Assembly (NCBI RefSeq): GCF_000292245.2
Contig: NZ_ALPT02000097.1
Location: 1 to 14,176 of the forward strand
Direction: 5' to 3'
Source of the DNA: Alkalihalobacillus alcalophilus ATCC 27647 = CGMCC 1.3604
GTDB lineage: Bacteria; Bacillota; Bacilli; Bacillales; Bacillaceae_D
DNA: 14,176 nt
Shown here in pieces: positions 13,958-14,176 of this stretch. A model generated the notes under the pieces. That model was not told the DNA's origin. It saw only the letters and a program-made list of their open reading frames with translations, and ran no database searches. A program made the translations under genes and the position numbers. The stretch's first letter is position 1. Every line of letters starts with the position of its first letter.

Positions 13958-14176
13958 TTAATAAAAAGCGAAGCCTGTTCGGTCAGAAGCGAGAAAAAAT
14001 TAGGGGCGGCTGATGAAGACGCTCTTTGTCTTCACTCAGACGAACCGATTTTTCTCGAGCTTCTAACAGGCGCAGCTGGATTAATAAAAAGCGGAGCCTG
14101 TTCGGTCAGAAGCGAGAAAAAATTAGGGGCGGCTGATGAAGACGCTCTTTGTCTTCACTCAGACGAACCGATTTTT
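13958..14176. repeat. 123-bp tandem repeat with strong dyad symmetry (copy 1 complete, copy 2 cut by window end)
   Basis: Copy 1 is 13958-14080 and copy 2 is 14081-14176. The shared 96 bases differ at one position (GCGAAGCC against GCGGAGCC). Each unit is a long imperfect inverted repeat. In copy 1, GCCTGTT (13973-13979) pairs with AACAGGC (14065-14071), AGAAGC (13985-13990) with GCTTCT (14059-14064), and GAGAAAAA (13991-13998) with TTTTTCTC (14049-14056). CTGATGAAGAC (14010-14020) pairs with GTCTTCACTCAG (14028-14039) apart from one bulged base. The unit could fold as one long hairpin in DNA or RNA. No protein is encoded. The number of further copies is unknown. Confidence 0.9.

Overview
The window looks like chromosomal DNA from a low-GC Gram-positive bacterium of the Bacillus group (Bacillaceae). 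The reasons are the AT-rich composition, strong AGGAGG-type ribosome binding sites, several likely TTG or GTG starts, rho-independent terminators, and protein families typical of Bacilli (a DUF6366-like small protein, COG4997-type pyrophosphohydrolase, DUF2087 regulator, stand-alone effector-binding protein, PlsC). No phage, transposase, tRNA, rRNA or CRISPR was found.

Layout. 1-260 holds the tail of a GNAT acetyltransferase on the + strand. From about 7415 down to 455 almost everything is on the minus strand in short, tightly spaced groups: a membrane protein plus a GNAT (7415-6362, terminator 6309-6347); a Nudix hydrolase plus a GNAT (6220-5211); a mini-GNAT followed by a frameshifted 85-residue gene (5060-4527); a two-TM protein (4393-3722); a nucleoside deoxyribosyltransferase-like protein (3672-3259); and a serine hydrolase, DUF6366-like protein, APH-type kinase and Nudix hydrolase (3174-455, terminator 402-440). 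A plsC gene on the + strand (7620-8318) ends at a strong bidirectional terminator (8324-8364). That terminator is shared with a second minus-strand group: DUF2087 zinc-finger/HTH regulator, MazG-like pyrophosphohydrolase and a 53-residue membrane protein missed by length cut-offs (9737-8451). The regulator is divergent from a + strand effector-binding protein (9915-10388), with palindromes between them. A third Nudix gene (10911-10516), a hairpin repeat array (10969-11184), an rtcB gene (12444-11222) broken into two frames, an unknown 143-residue protein and a second APH-type kinase (13947-12608) follow. The window ends in a 123-bp tandem repeat with strong dyad symmetry.

Functionally this is a patchwork of small-molecule modifying enzymes: four GNATs, three Nudix hydrolases, one MazG-like pyrophosphohydrolase, one deoxyribosyltransferase-like protein and two APH-fold kinases. 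It also carries an RNA-repair ligase and a phospholipid acyltransferase. No single pathway links them. The most notable signals are the rtcB frameshift, which falls exactly on an A-AAA-AAC heptamer followed 8 nt later by a palindrome; the two families of hairpin repeats; and the palindromic operator-like sites beside the DUF2087 regulator.
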